NCBI RefSeq assembly: GCF_009831215.1
Contig: NZ_WUTW01000008.1
Span: 1-64,000, forward strand
Direction of reading: 5' to 3'
From: Actinomadura rayongensis
GTDB taxonomy: Bacteria > Actinomycetota > Actinomycetes > Streptosporangiales > Streptosporangiaceae
Length of the DNA stretch: 64,000 nt
The position numbers and the translations under genes are program-made. Each line of letters opens with the position of its first letter. Position 1 is the stretch's first letter. The notes beneath the pieces are model-generated. The model did no database searches. It was not told the origin of the DNA and saw only the letters and a list, made by a program, of their open reading frames with translations. Below, piece after piece: positions 17,186 through 25,019 of this stretch.

Positions 17186-18380
17186 CGAGAAGCCCGTGGA
17201 ACGCGATCTGGACGGGCTGCGCGTCGCGCTCGTCCTCGGCACCAGCGGCGGGGGAGTGGGGCGGCACGTCCGGTCGGTCGCGGCCGGGCTCACGGCGCGC
17301 GGCGCCCGCGTGCTCGTCTGCGGCCCGGCCGCGACCGAGGAGCTGTTCGCGTTCACCGAGGCCGGGGCGCGGTTCGCGGCCGTGGACCTCGCCGACCGGC
17401 CGCGCCCGGCCCGGGACGCGCGCGCCGTGGCGCGGCTGCGGCGGCTGCTGCGGAACGCCGACGTCGTCCACGCGCACGGCCTGCGGGCGGGGGCGCTGGC
17501 CGTCGCGGCGGGCGTCCGGCCCGCCGTCGGGCCGCTGCGGATCGGCCGGGGCCGCACGCCGCTCGCCGTCACCCTGCACAACGCCGTCCTCGCGGGCGGG
17601 CGCACCGCCGCCGTGTACGGGCTGCTGGAGCGCATCGTCGCCCACGGCGCGGACGCGGTGCTCGGCGTCTCCCCGGACCTGGAGGAGCGGATGCGGTCGC
17701 TCGGGGCGCGGCGCGTCGAGGCGGCGTTCGTGCCCGCGCCGCCGCCGCGCTCCAGCCCGGGACCGGCCGTCCGCGCCGACGTCCGCGCCCGGCTCGGCGT
17801 CGGCGACCGGCCGCTGATCCTCGCGGTCGGACGGCTCGCCGAGCAGAAGGGCCTGCCGACGCTGCTGGACGCGGCGGCGGGCTGGGCGCGCCGCGACCCG
17901 GCGCCGCTGGTCGCCATCGCCGGGGACGGGCCGCTGGAGGAACATCTCGCCGCCCGGATCGCCGCCGAGGACCTGCCGGTGCGGCTGCTCGGCCGCCGCT
18001 CGGACGTCCCGGACCTGCTCGCCGCCGCCGACGTCGCGGTGGTGCCGAGCGTCTGGGAGGGGCAGCCGCTGATCGTCCAGGAGATCATGCGGGCGGGCCG
18101 GCCGCTGGTCGCCACCCGCGTGGGCGGGATCCCGGCGATGGTCGGGGCGTCCGCGCGCGGCCCGGCCGCCGGATCGCCGCTGCAGGGGCCGGAGAGCGAC
18201 GCGGCGCTGCTCGTCCCGCCGGGCGACGCGGCGGCGCTGGAACGGGCCGTGAACCGGGTCTTGGACGACGCGGCGCTGGCCGTCCGGCTCGGGACGGCCG
18301 GGGCGCTGCGCGCGGCGGCCCTCCCCTCGGAGGCGGACGCGGTGGAACAGCTCGCCGTCCTCTACCGCGCGCTCCGCTGA
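17175..18380 (+). CDS. Glycosyltransferase, GT4 family
   Basis: 401 aa from ATG 17175, overlapping the MurJ-like gene. It has the two-Rossmann GT-B fold: N-terminal GTSGGGVGRHVRSVAAGL and HAHGLRAG, a C-terminal donor domain with AVGRLAEQKGLPTLLDAA, and the E-x7-E-like motif VPSVWEGQPLIVQEIM. It probably adds a sugar to a lipid-linked intermediate at the inner face of the membrane, together with the two preceding genes. The specific sugar cannot be read. Confidence 0.88.
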   Translation: MRPDEKPVERDLDGLRVALVLGTSGGGVGRHVRSVAAGLTARGARVLVCGPAATEELFAFTEAGARFAAVDLADRPRPARDARAVARLRRLLRNADVVHAHGLRAGALAVAAGVRPAVGPLRIGRGRTPLAVTLHNAVLAGGRTAAVYGLLERIVAHGADAVLGVSPDLEERMRSLGARRVEAAFVPAPPPRSSPGPAVRADVRARLGVGDRPLILAVGRLAEQKGLPTLLDAAAGWARRDPAPLVAIAGDGPLEEHLAARIAAEDLPVRLLGRRSDVPDLLAAADVAVVPSVWEGQPLIVQEIMRAGRPLVATRVGGIPAMVGASARGPAAGSPLQGPESDAALLVPPGDAAALERAVNRVLDDAALAVRLGTAGALRAAALPSEADAVEQLAVLYRALR

Positions 18381-18446
18381 GACCGTTCCAGAAAAGTAGG
18401 GGCAACCCGGAACCGGCACGCGACCCCGCGCGTTGAAGGAGGTAGT

Positions 18447-18560
18447 GGAGGGGAGTATCCCTGCGCGACGGTTCCGTCACTACGGTCGGCCCATGCCGGC
18501 CCGGGGCCGCCGGTCCGGCCCCACGGGCGGGAGAGACCTCCGACGTTCCCAGTCGGAGGT
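18447..18560 (+). promoter_or_regulatory. yybP-ykoY manganese riboswitch with RBS-sequestering hairpin
   Basis: The conserved 5' element GGAGGGGAGTA (18447-18457) and 3' element GGGAGAGACCTCC (18529-18541) match the yybP-ykoY consensus (GGGGAGUA ... GAGACC). P1 can form between GGAGG 18447-18451 and CCTCC 18537-18541. A perfect 9-bp alternative stem, ACCTCCGAC 18536-18544 with GTCGGAGGT 18552-18560, covers the terC ribosome binding site and uses the same 3' P1 strand. That predicts translation ON when Mn2+ stabilises P1. The family is known to sit before terC/alx genes, as here. Confidence 0.85.
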
Positions 18561-18566
18561 ACGTTC

Positions 18567-19553
18567 GTGCACGTCGCACCCTGGGTCTGGATCCTGACGC
18601 TCGCCGGGATCCTCGCCGTCATCCTCGCCGATCTGCTGCTCGTCCACCGCGCCGACGGCAAGGAGTTCACCACCCGCCGCGCCGCGTTCTGGTCGGCGGT
18701 CTACCTCGGTCTCGCGGTCGCGTTCGGCGCCGGCGTCTGGGCGTTCTCCGGCGGCGAGCACGCCGCGCAGTTCTTCGGCGGCTTCGTCACCGAGAAGAGT
18801 CTCAGCGTCGACAACCTCTTCGTGTTCATGGTGATCCTGACGCGGTTCGCCGTGCCGAAGGCGTCGCAGCACACCGCGCTGATGGCGGGCATCGTCATCG
18901 CGCTCGTGCTGCGGGGCGCGTTCATCGCGGTCGGCGCGGCGGCCCTGTCGGCGTTCACCTGGGCGTTCTTCGTCTTCGGCGGGTTCCTGCTCTGGACGGC
19001 GATCGGCCTCGTCCGCGGCGGGGACGACGACGAGTTCACCGAGAACCGCCTGCTCAAGCGCGCCCGGAAGATCCTGCCGACGACCGATGAGTTCGAGGGC
19101 GGACGGCTGTTCACCCGGCGCAACGGCAAGCGGATGGTCACGCCGCTGTTCATCGTCGTGCTCGCCATAGGCTCCACCGACGTCCTGTTCGCCCTGGACT
19201 CGATCCCGGCGATCTTCGGCCTCACCACCGAGCCGTACCTGGTGTTCACCGCCAACGCGTTCGCGCTGATGGGCCTGGTGCAGCTGTTCTTCCTGCTCGG
19301 CGGCCTGCTGGACCGGCTGGTGTACCTCGGCCGCGGGCTGGCGTTCATCCTCGGCTTCATCGGCGTGAAGCTCGTGCTGCACGCGCTGCACGAGTACGGC
19401 GTCGCCTGGGCGCCCGACGTGCCGATCTGGCTTTCGCTGGCCGTCATCGGGGGAACACTGGCGGCGACGACGGTCGCGAGCCTCACGGTCGGCCGGCGGC
19501 GCACCGCCGACGCGACCGAGCGCGTCCCGGCAGAGCGCGACCGGACGGAGTGA
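18567..19553 (+). CDS. TerC family membrane protein (Mn2+ export type)
   Basis: 328 aa from GTG 18567, with CGGAGGT 6 bases upstream. It has eight or nine hydrophobic segments. TerC signatures are KSLSVDNLFVFMVI, FGGFLLWTAIG and GSTDVLFALDSIPAIFG, with acidic residues inside membrane helices that could bind metal. TerC/Alx proteins export Mn2+, in part to load secreted metalloenzymes. The Mn2+ riboswitch directly upstream supports that role. The C-terminal tail is short and charged. Confidence 0.92.
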   Translation: MHVAPWVWILTLAGILAVILADLLLVHRADGKEFTTRRAAFWSAVYLGLAVAFGAGVWAFSGGEHAAQFFGGFVTEKSLSVDNLFVFMVILTRFAVPKASQHTALMAGIVIALVLRGAFIAVGAAALSAFTWAFFVFGGFLLWTAIGLVRGGDDDEFTENRLLKRARKILPTTDEFEGGRLFTRRNGKRMVTPLFIVVLAIGSTDVLFALDSIPAIFGLTTEPYLVFTANAFALMGLVQLFFLLGGLLDRLVYLGRGLAFILGFIGVKLVLHALHEYGVAWAPDVPIWLSLAVIGGTLAATTVASLTVGRRRTADATERVPAERDRTE

Positions 19554-19588
19554 GACCCAGATCACCTAGAGACGCGGCCCGAATGCTG

Positions 19589-19597
19589 TTCTAGAAT
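19589..19597 (+). promoter_or_regulatory. Putative -10 element and TTCTAGAA palindrome before the acyl-CoA dehydrogenase
   Basis: TAGAAT (19592-19597) fits a sigma-A -10 element and overlaps the 8-bp palindrome TTCTAGAA (19589-19596), 32 bases before the ATG. The palindrome could be a regulator site. No convincing -35 was found. Confidence 0.35.
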
Positions 19598-19628
19598 CCC
19601 CGTCGAACAGGTCGAGAGAAGGTGACGC

Positions 19629-21827
19629 ATGGCCATCGGGCTGACGGAAGAGCATGAGGCCCTCGCCGCATCGGTGCGCGGGTTCGCCGAGCGCAACATC
19701 CCCGCCGGGGTCGTCCGGGCCGCGCTGGAGGCCGACGCCGAGACCCGGCCGCCCTTCTGGTCGGCCCTGGCCGAGCAGGGCCTGCTGGGACTGCACCTGG
19801 ACGAGGCGCACGGCGGGCAGGGGTTCGGGCTGCTGGAACTCGCCGTCGCGGTGGAGGAGCTGGGCCGCGCCGCCGCGCCCGGCCCGTTCCTGCCGACGGT
19901 CCTCGCGAGCGCGGCCGTGCGGGCCGCCGGGAACGCCAAGGCGCGGGACGCGCTGCTGCCCGCCCTCGCCGACGGGTCCCGCACCGCCGCCGTCGCGCTG
20001 ACCGGGTCGTTCACCGGCCGCCGCGACGGCGGGACGGTCGTGGTGGACGGCGCGGCCGACACCGTCCTCGGCGCGTCCCTGGCCGACCTGCTCGTGCTCC
20101 CGGTCGCGATCGGCGCCGAGACCGCGTGGGTCGTCGTGGACGCCGCCGACACGACGATCACGGCCGTGGAGAGCCTGGACCGCGTCCGGCGGGTCGCGAG
20201 GGTCGAGGCGTCCGGCGTCGACGTCCCCGCCGACCGGGTGCTGGACGGCCTCACCACCGCCGCCGTCCGGGACCTCGCCGCCGCGCTGTTCGGCGCGGAG
20301 GCGGCGGGCGCGGCGGACTGGCTCGTCACGACCGCCGCCGAGTACGCCAAGGTCCGCGAGCAGTTCGGCCGCCCGATCGGGCAGTTCCAGGGCGTCAAGC
20401 ACAAGGCCGCCCGGATGCTCATCGCCGCCGAGCAGGCCCGCGCCGTCGCCTGGGACGCGGCCCGCGCGCTGGACGAGGACGTCCCCGAGGCGGGCTTCGC
20501 GGCGGCCGTGTCCGCCGTCGTCGCGGTCGACGCCGGGGTCCGCACCGCGCGCGACGCCATCCAGATCCTCGGCGGCATCGGGTTCACCTGGGAGCACGAC
20601 GCCCACCTCTACCTGCGCCGGACGCTGACGCTGCGGGCGCTGCTCGGCGCGCCGGGCGCCTGGGCGCGCACGGTCGGGGAGCGGGCCCTCGCGGGCGGGC
20701 GCCGGCCCGTCGAGCTGGAGCTGGACGACGACACCCGGCCGCTGCGCGAGCGCGTCCGCGCCGAGATCGCCGAGCTGGCCGCGATCGAGGACAAGGGCGA
20801 GCTGAACACGCGGATGGGCGACGAGGGCTGGACCGTCCCGCATTTCCCCGCGCCGTGGGGCCGGGACGCCGGGCCGGTCGAGCAGATCGTCATCCAGCAG
20901 GAGCTGAAGCGCGCGGGCGTCAAGCCGCCGAGCCTGATGATCGGCGCGTGGCTGGTGCCGTCGCTCGTCCGGTACGGGACCGCCGAGCAGCAGGAGCGGT
21001 TCCTGCGGCCGACGCTGCGCGGCCAGATGGTCTGGTGCCAGCTGTTCTCCGAGCCGGGCGCCGGGTCGGACCTCGCGTCGCTGTCGATGCGGGCCGAGCG
21101 GGTCGAGGGCGGCTGGAGGCTGACCGGGCAGAAGATCTGGACGTCGCTCGCGCAGTTCGCGCAGTGGGGCTTCTGCATCGCCCGCACCGACGCGTCCGGG
21201 CCCAAGCACGACGGGATCACGTACTTCCTCGTGGACATGAAGTCCGAGGGCGTCGACGTCCGGCCGCTCAAGGAGCTGACCGGCGAGGCGATCTTCAACG
21301 AGGTGTTCCTGGACGGCGTGTTCGTCCCCGACGACCGCGTGGTCGGCGAGGTCGGCAAGGGCTGGCAGGTCGCGCGCAACACCCTGTCCAACGAGCGGGT
21401 GTCGCTGTCCACGGGCAGCGGCGGCCTCGGGATGGGCGTCGACGAACTGCTCGCGTTCTTCGCCGAGCGGACGCCCGACGCCGCCACCGTCACCGAGGTG
21501 GGCAGGCTCGTCGCGCAGGGGCACTCGATCGACCTGCTGTCGCTGCGCACCACGCTCAAGCAGCTCAACGGCGTCGAGCCGGGCGCGGAGGCGAGCGTGC
21601 GCAAGCTGCTGGGCGTCCAGTTCAACCAGGACGTCGCCGACTTCTGCTGGGCCGCGCAGGGCGACGCGGCGGCGACCGAGGTCCCGATGGCCGAGAGCGG
21701 GATCGTCGGCCGGGCGATGCTGTTCAGCCGCGCGATGACGATCTACGGCGGCACCACCGAGGTGCAGCTCAACATCATCGGCGAGCGGCTGCTCGGGCTG
21801 CCGCGCGACCCCGAGCCGGGGAAGTGA
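19629..21827 (+). CDS. Acyl-CoA dehydrogenase, two fused ACAD domains (FadE6-like)
   Basis: 732 aa from ATG 19629 with GAGAAGG upstream. Two acyl-CoA dehydrogenase modules lie in tandem. Residues ~1-355 include REQFGRPIGQFQGVKHKAA and the flavin-end QILGGIGFTWEHDAHLYLRR. Residues ~370-732 include the classic CQLFSEPGAGSDLASL, TGQKIWTSLAQ and YGGTTEVQLNIIGERLLGL. This length and layout match mycobacterial FadE6/FadE34-type fused enzymes that act on CoA thioesters of bulky or sterol-derived acids. Only the second half has the full FAD/substrate motif set. The substrate is not predictable. It ends exactly where the convergent gene ends. Confidence 0.92.
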   Translation: MAIGLTEEHEALAASVRGFAERNIPAGVVRAALEADAETRPPFWSALAEQGLLGLHLDEAHGGQGFGLLELAVAVEELGRAAAPGPFLPTVLASAAVRAAGNAKARDALLPALADGSRTAAVALTGSFTGRRDGGTVVVDGAADTVLGASLADLLVLPVAIGAETAWVVVDAADTTITAVESLDRVRRVARVEASGVDVPADRVLDGLTTAAVRDLAAALFGAEAAGAADWLVTTAAEYAKVREQFGRPIGQFQGVKHKAARMLIAAEQARAVAWDAARALDEDVPEAGFAAAVSAVVAVDAGVRTARDAIQILGGIGFTWEHDAHLYLRRTLTLRALLGAPGAWARTVGERALAGGRRPVELELDDDTRPLRERVRAEIAELAAIEDKGELNTRMGDEGWTVPHFPAPWGRDAGPVEQIVIQQELKRAGVKPPSLMIGAWLVPSLVRYGTAEQQERFLRPTLRGQMVWCQLFSEPGAGSDLASLSMRAERVEGGWRLTGQKIWTSLAQFAQWGFCIARTDASGPKHDGITYFLVDMKSEGVDVRPLKELTGEAIFNEVFLDGVFVPDDRVVGEVGKGWQVARNTLSNERVSLSTGSGGLGMGVDELLAFFAERTPDAATVTEVGRLVAQGHSIDLLSLRTTLKQLNGVEPGAEASVRKLLGVQFNQDVADFCWAAQGDAAATEVPMAESGIVGRAMLFSRAMTIYGGTTEVQLNIIGERLLGLPRDPEPGK

Positions 21828-22127
21828 TCAGGGCCGACGCGCGTGGACGGCGTTGAACAGCACGACGCCCGTCCACACCACGGCCAGCCCTGCAAGCCCC
21901 GCCTGGACGGCGGCGATCGCGCTCAGCGGGATCGCCGCCGCCAGCGACAGGACCGCCAGCACGAAGCCGGAGTCCAGCAGGCGGGCGGGCGCGCGCCGGG
22001 CGGCCACCAGCTCCTCGACGCGGTCGGCGATGGCCTGCGCGAACGCGGCGTCGTAGTCGGGGCCGAGTTCGCGCCGGGCGGCCATCGCCGCGGCCAGCTC
22101 GTCGTGGGGGAGGCGTGCGGTCGTCAT
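21828..22127 (-). CDS. Small two-helix membrane protein
   Basis: 99 aa from ATG 22127. A charged ~48-residue N-terminus (ELGPDYDAAFAQAIADRVEE) precedes two adjacent membrane helices (FVLAVLSLAAAIPLSAIAAV, GLAGLAVVWTGVVLFNAV). Its stop (TCA 21828-21830) directly abuts the stop of the acyl-CoA dehydrogenase (TGATCA). It is divergent from the lipoprotein gene. Similar small integral membrane proteins are common in actinomycetes; function unknown. Confidence 0.75.
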   Translation of the reverse strand: MTTARLPHDELAAAMAARRELGPDYDAAFAQAIADRVEELVAARRAPARLLDSGFVLAVLSLAAAIPLSAIAAVQAGLAGLAVVWTGVVLFNAVHARRP

Positions 22128-22175
22128 GCGTCCGATCCAACCGGGCGGCGGCGTCGGGCCGCGTCACCCCCGGGG

Positions 22176-22210
22176 CCGAACTCCGGCGTGCTACCAGGGA
22201 GGGAGTTCGG
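22176..22210. promoter_or_regulatory. Inverted repeat in the divergent promoter region
   Basis: CCGAACTCC (22176-22184) and GGAGTTCGG (22202-22210) form a perfect 9-bp inverted repeat with a 17-bp spacer. It lies 75 bp before the lipoprotein start and ~50 bp before the opposite gene. It could be an operator for either; TACGGT (22234-22239) may be a -10 element for the lipoprotein. Confidence 0.4.
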
Positions 22211-22284
22211 GGTACAGGGTGTGTCCCGTCGGATACGGTAACCCGTCGATAAGTCACCTCTTTCTCCCCGCTCAGGAGGTCCCC

Positions 22285-22707
22285 ATGCGCCTGCGGGCTC
22301 GTTCCGTCAGCTCCCTCGCCGCGACCGCTCTCGCCGCGGCGCTCGCCCTCACGGCGTGCGGCGGTTCCGGCCACGGGTCGTCCGGCGCCGCCTCGACCGC
22401 GCCGACGCCCACGCTGGCGCCGGTCCCGGCGGTGAAGGCCGCGGACGTCCGGGTGCTCGTGGGCCGCTGGATCGGCGAGCGCAAGGACTACTTCGAGTTC
22501 AAGGCCGACGGGTCGGGCGTCTGGAAGCAGGGCGGTCAGACGCTCTGGACCGGACAGGCCATCCCAGACGGGAAGAACAAGTACCGTTTCTCCTGGCAGG
22601 GCAAGGATCCGCAGTCCGGGTCGTACTGGGGTGCGACGATCGACGCCAAGGGGAGGCTCGTGTTCGCGGGGACGAATCAGACGTACAGCAAGGCGAAGCG
22701 GAAATGA
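22285..22707 (+). CDS. Secreted lipoprotein
   Basis: 140 aa from ATG 22285 with a strong AGGAGGT 7 bases upstream. It has a lipoprotein signal peptide: Arg-rich start, Ala/Leu core and lipobox LTAC (C25). A Ser/Thr/Pro linker and a small domain of ~85 residues follow (VGRWIGERKDYFEFKADGSG...GKDPQSGSYWGATIDAKGRL), whose pattern suggests a beta-barrel/lipocalin-like fold. It overlaps the MoxR ATPase start by 4 bases (ATGA), which is unusual for a secreted protein and suggests cotranslation with the MoxR-VWA pair. Confidence 0.85.
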   Translation: MRLRARSVSSLAATALAAALALTACGGSGHGSSGAASTAPTPTLAPVPAVKAADVRVLVGRWIGERKDYFEFKADGSGVWKQGGQTLWTGQAIPDGKNKYRFSWQGKDPQSGSYWGATIDAKGRLVFAGTNQTYSKAKRK

Positions 22708-23576
22708 CCGCGCCGGCCGCGTTCACCTCGCCGGACGACGTCGCCGCGCGGCTCGCCGCCGCCGGGTACCTCGCGGACGAGCCCGTCACCACGACCGTGT
22801 TCCTCGCCCAGGCGCTCGGCAAGCCGCTCCTGGTCGAGGGTCCGGCGGGCACCGGCAAGACCGAGCTGGCCAAGGCGGTCGCGGCGGCGACGGGCGCCGG
22901 GCTGCTGCGGCTCCAGTGCTACGAGGGACTGGACGAGGCCCGCGCCCTGTACGAGTTCAACTACAAGAAGCAGCTCCTCGCGATCCAGGCCGCCCCGTCC
23001 GACCGCGCCTGGCAGGAGACGCACGACGACATCTTCTCCGCCGACTTCCTGCTGGAGCGCCCGCTGCTGGCGGCGATCCGCCGCGCGGACCCGACGGTCC
23101 TGCTCATCGACGAGGCCGACAAGGCCGACGTCGAGGTGGAGGGCCTGCTGCTGGAGGTCCTGTCGGACTACCAGGTGACGATCCCCGAACTCGGGACGAT
23201 CACCGCCGTGCGCCGCCCGTTCGTCGTCATCACCTCCAACGCCGCGCGGGAGCTGTCGGAGGCGCTGAAGCGGCGGTGCCTCTACCTGTACCTGGACTAC
23301 CCGGCCGCCGAGCGGGAGCGCGCCATCGTGCTGGCGCGGGTGCCGGGCATCGAGGCGTCGCTCGCCGAGCAGCTCGTCCGGACGGTCGCGGCGCTGCGCG
23401 ACCTGGAGCTGAAGAAGGCGCCGTCCATCGCCGAGACGATCGACTGGGCGCGCACCCTGCTGGCCCTCGGCGTGGACGACCTGGACGAGGCCGCCGTCGC
23501 CCGCACCCTCGGCGTCGTGCTCAAGCACGTCTCCGACCAGGAGCGCGCGGCGGCGGAGCTGGGCCTGCGGGGCTGA
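22704..23576 (+). CDS. MoxR-type AAA+ ATPase
   Basis: 290 aa from ATG 22704. Walker A is VEGPAGTGKTELAKA, Walker B is VLLIDEADKAD, sensor I is VVITSNAAREL, and an arginine finger region is EALKRRCLYLYL. MoxR ATPases act as chaperones that activate metalloenzymes or membrane complexes together with a VWA partner, here encoded 2 bp downstream. This is the CoxD/CoxE-like pairing also found outside CO dehydrogenase loci. No metalloenzyme gene is in the same operon. Confidence 0.92.
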   Translation: MTAPAAFTSPDDVAARLAAAGYLADEPVTTTVFLAQALGKPLLVEGPAGTGKTELAKAVAAATGAGLLRLQCYEGLDEARALYEFNYKKQLLAIQAAPSDRAWQETHDDIFSADFLLERPLLAAIRRADPTVLLIDEADKADVEVEGLLLEVLSDYQVTIPELGTITAVRRPFVVITSNAARELSEALKRRCLYLYLDYPAAERERAIVLARVPGIEASLAEQLVRTVAALRDLELKKAPSIAETIDWARTLLALGVDDLDEAAVARTLGVVLKHVSDQERAAAELGLRG

Positions 23577-23578
23577 CC

Positions 23579-24970
23579 GTGGCGTCCCTGGTCGGCCGGC
23601 ACGCGGACTTCGTCGCGGCGCTGCGCGAGGCGGGCCTGCCGGTGTCGACGGCCGAGGGGCTGGACGCCGTCCGCGCTCTGAAGCTCCTGGACCTGATGGA
23701 CCGCGAGTCCTTGCGCGCCGCGTACGCCGCGACGCTCGTGAAGCGGTCCGCGCACCGCGAGCTGTTCGACACGCTGTTCGACCTGTGGTTCCCGGCGGCG
23801 CTCGGCGACGGCGCGGGGCACGTCCCGGGCCGTCCGGGACGGCGCCTGGACGGCGAGGGCCGCCCGATCCCCGCCGCGCTGGACCCCGGCGTGCAGGCGC
23901 GCCGCCGCGAGCTGGCCGACGTGCTGCTGGACGGCGACGACGCGGCGCTGCGGGCGTTCGCGCGCGACGCCGTCGCGTCCTACGGCCGGACGCCCGGCCA
24001 GGAGTCGTGGTTCTCCTCGGGCGTGCTGCGCGCCCTGTCCCCGGACACGCTGATGGCGGGGCTCCTGAACGCCGTCCTCACCGGACGGGACCGGGGCGGG
24101 CTCGCCGAGCGGGTCGCGCGCCGCACCTTCCGCGACCGGATCGCCCGGTTCGAGCGGCTGGTGGCGGGCGAGGTCCGCCGCCGCATCGCCGAGGACACCG
24201 GCGTCGAGCGGACGGCCCGGCTCGCGGTCCGCCCGCCGCTGGAACGGCTGGACTTCGGCCGCGCGAGCCGCGCCGAGCTGGACCGGCTCCGCCGCGAGGT
24301 CCACCCGCTCGCGCGGCGCCTCGCGACCCGGCTCGCGCAGCGCAATCGGGCGGGCGACCGGGGGCGGCTGGACTTCCGCCGGACCGTCCGGGCGTCGCTG
24401 GCCAGCGGGGGAGTGCCGCTCACCACCCGGCACCGGCCGCGCCGCCCGCACCGGCCCGACCTCGTGATCCTCTGCGACGCCAGCGACTCGGTGTCGGCGT
24501 TCGCGCACTTCACGCTGCTGCTGACGTTCGCGCTGCGCGAGCAGTTCAGCCGGGTCCGGGCGTTCGCGTTCATCGACACCACCGACGAGATCACCAGGTT
24601 CTTCGCGCCGGGCGCGGACGTCGCCGCCGCGATGACCCGGATGGCGCGCGAGGCCGACCTCGTCTGGATCACCGGCCGCAGCAACTACGGGCACGCGATC
24701 AAGGTGTTCGAGGAGCGGTACGCCGACGCGATCGGGCCCCGGACGTCCCTGCTCGTCCTCGGCGACGCCCGCTCCAACTATGGCGAGCTGTCCCTGCCGG
24801 TCCTGGAGGCGATGGCGGGCCGGGCGCGGCACGCGTACTGGCTGAACCCCGAGCCGCGCGGCCTGTGGGACACCGGGGACTCGGCGGCGTCCCGCTACGG
24901 CGCGATCGTGCCGATGGTCGAGTGCCGCAACCTCGACCAGCTCACGGCGTTCATCGAGGAGCTGGCGTAA
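23579..24970 (+). CDS. VWA domain-containing CoxE-like protein
   Basis: 463 aa from GTG 23579, 2 bp after the MoxR gene. The N-terminal helical region (~1-250) is CoxE-like. The C-terminal half is a von Willebrand A domain whose MIDAS begins LVILCDASDSVS (D-x-S-x-S), with the later Thr/Asp in ITGRSNYGHA and VLGDARSNY. It pairs with the upstream AAA+ ATPase in target remodelling or cofactor insertion. The protein is cytosolic. Target unknown. Confidence 0.9.
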   Translation: MASLVGRHADFVAALREAGLPVSTAEGLDAVRALKLLDLMDRESLRAAYAATLVKRSAHRELFDTLFDLWFPAALGDGAGHVPGRPGRRLDGEGRPIPAALDPGVQARRRELADVLLDGDDAALRAFARDAVASYGRTPGQESWFSSGVLRALSPDTLMAGLLNAVLTGRDRGGLAERVARRTFRDRIARFERLVAGEVRRRIAEDTGVERTARLAVRPPLERLDFGRASRAELDRLRREVHPLARRLATRLAQRNRAGDRGRLDFRRTVRASLASGGVPLTTRHRPRRPHRPDLVILCDASDSVSAFAHFTLLLTFALREQFSRVRAFAFIDTTDEITRFFAPGADVAAAMTRMAREADLVWITGRSNYGHAIKVFEERYADAIGPRTSLLVLGDARSNYGELSLPVLEAMAGRARHAYWLNPEPRGLWDTGDSAASRYGAIVPMVECRNLDQLTAFIEELA

Positions 24971-25019
24971 CGGGTGTGATGTGTGGAACATCCGTTTCGA
25001 CCTACTACTCTGCTCGCTC

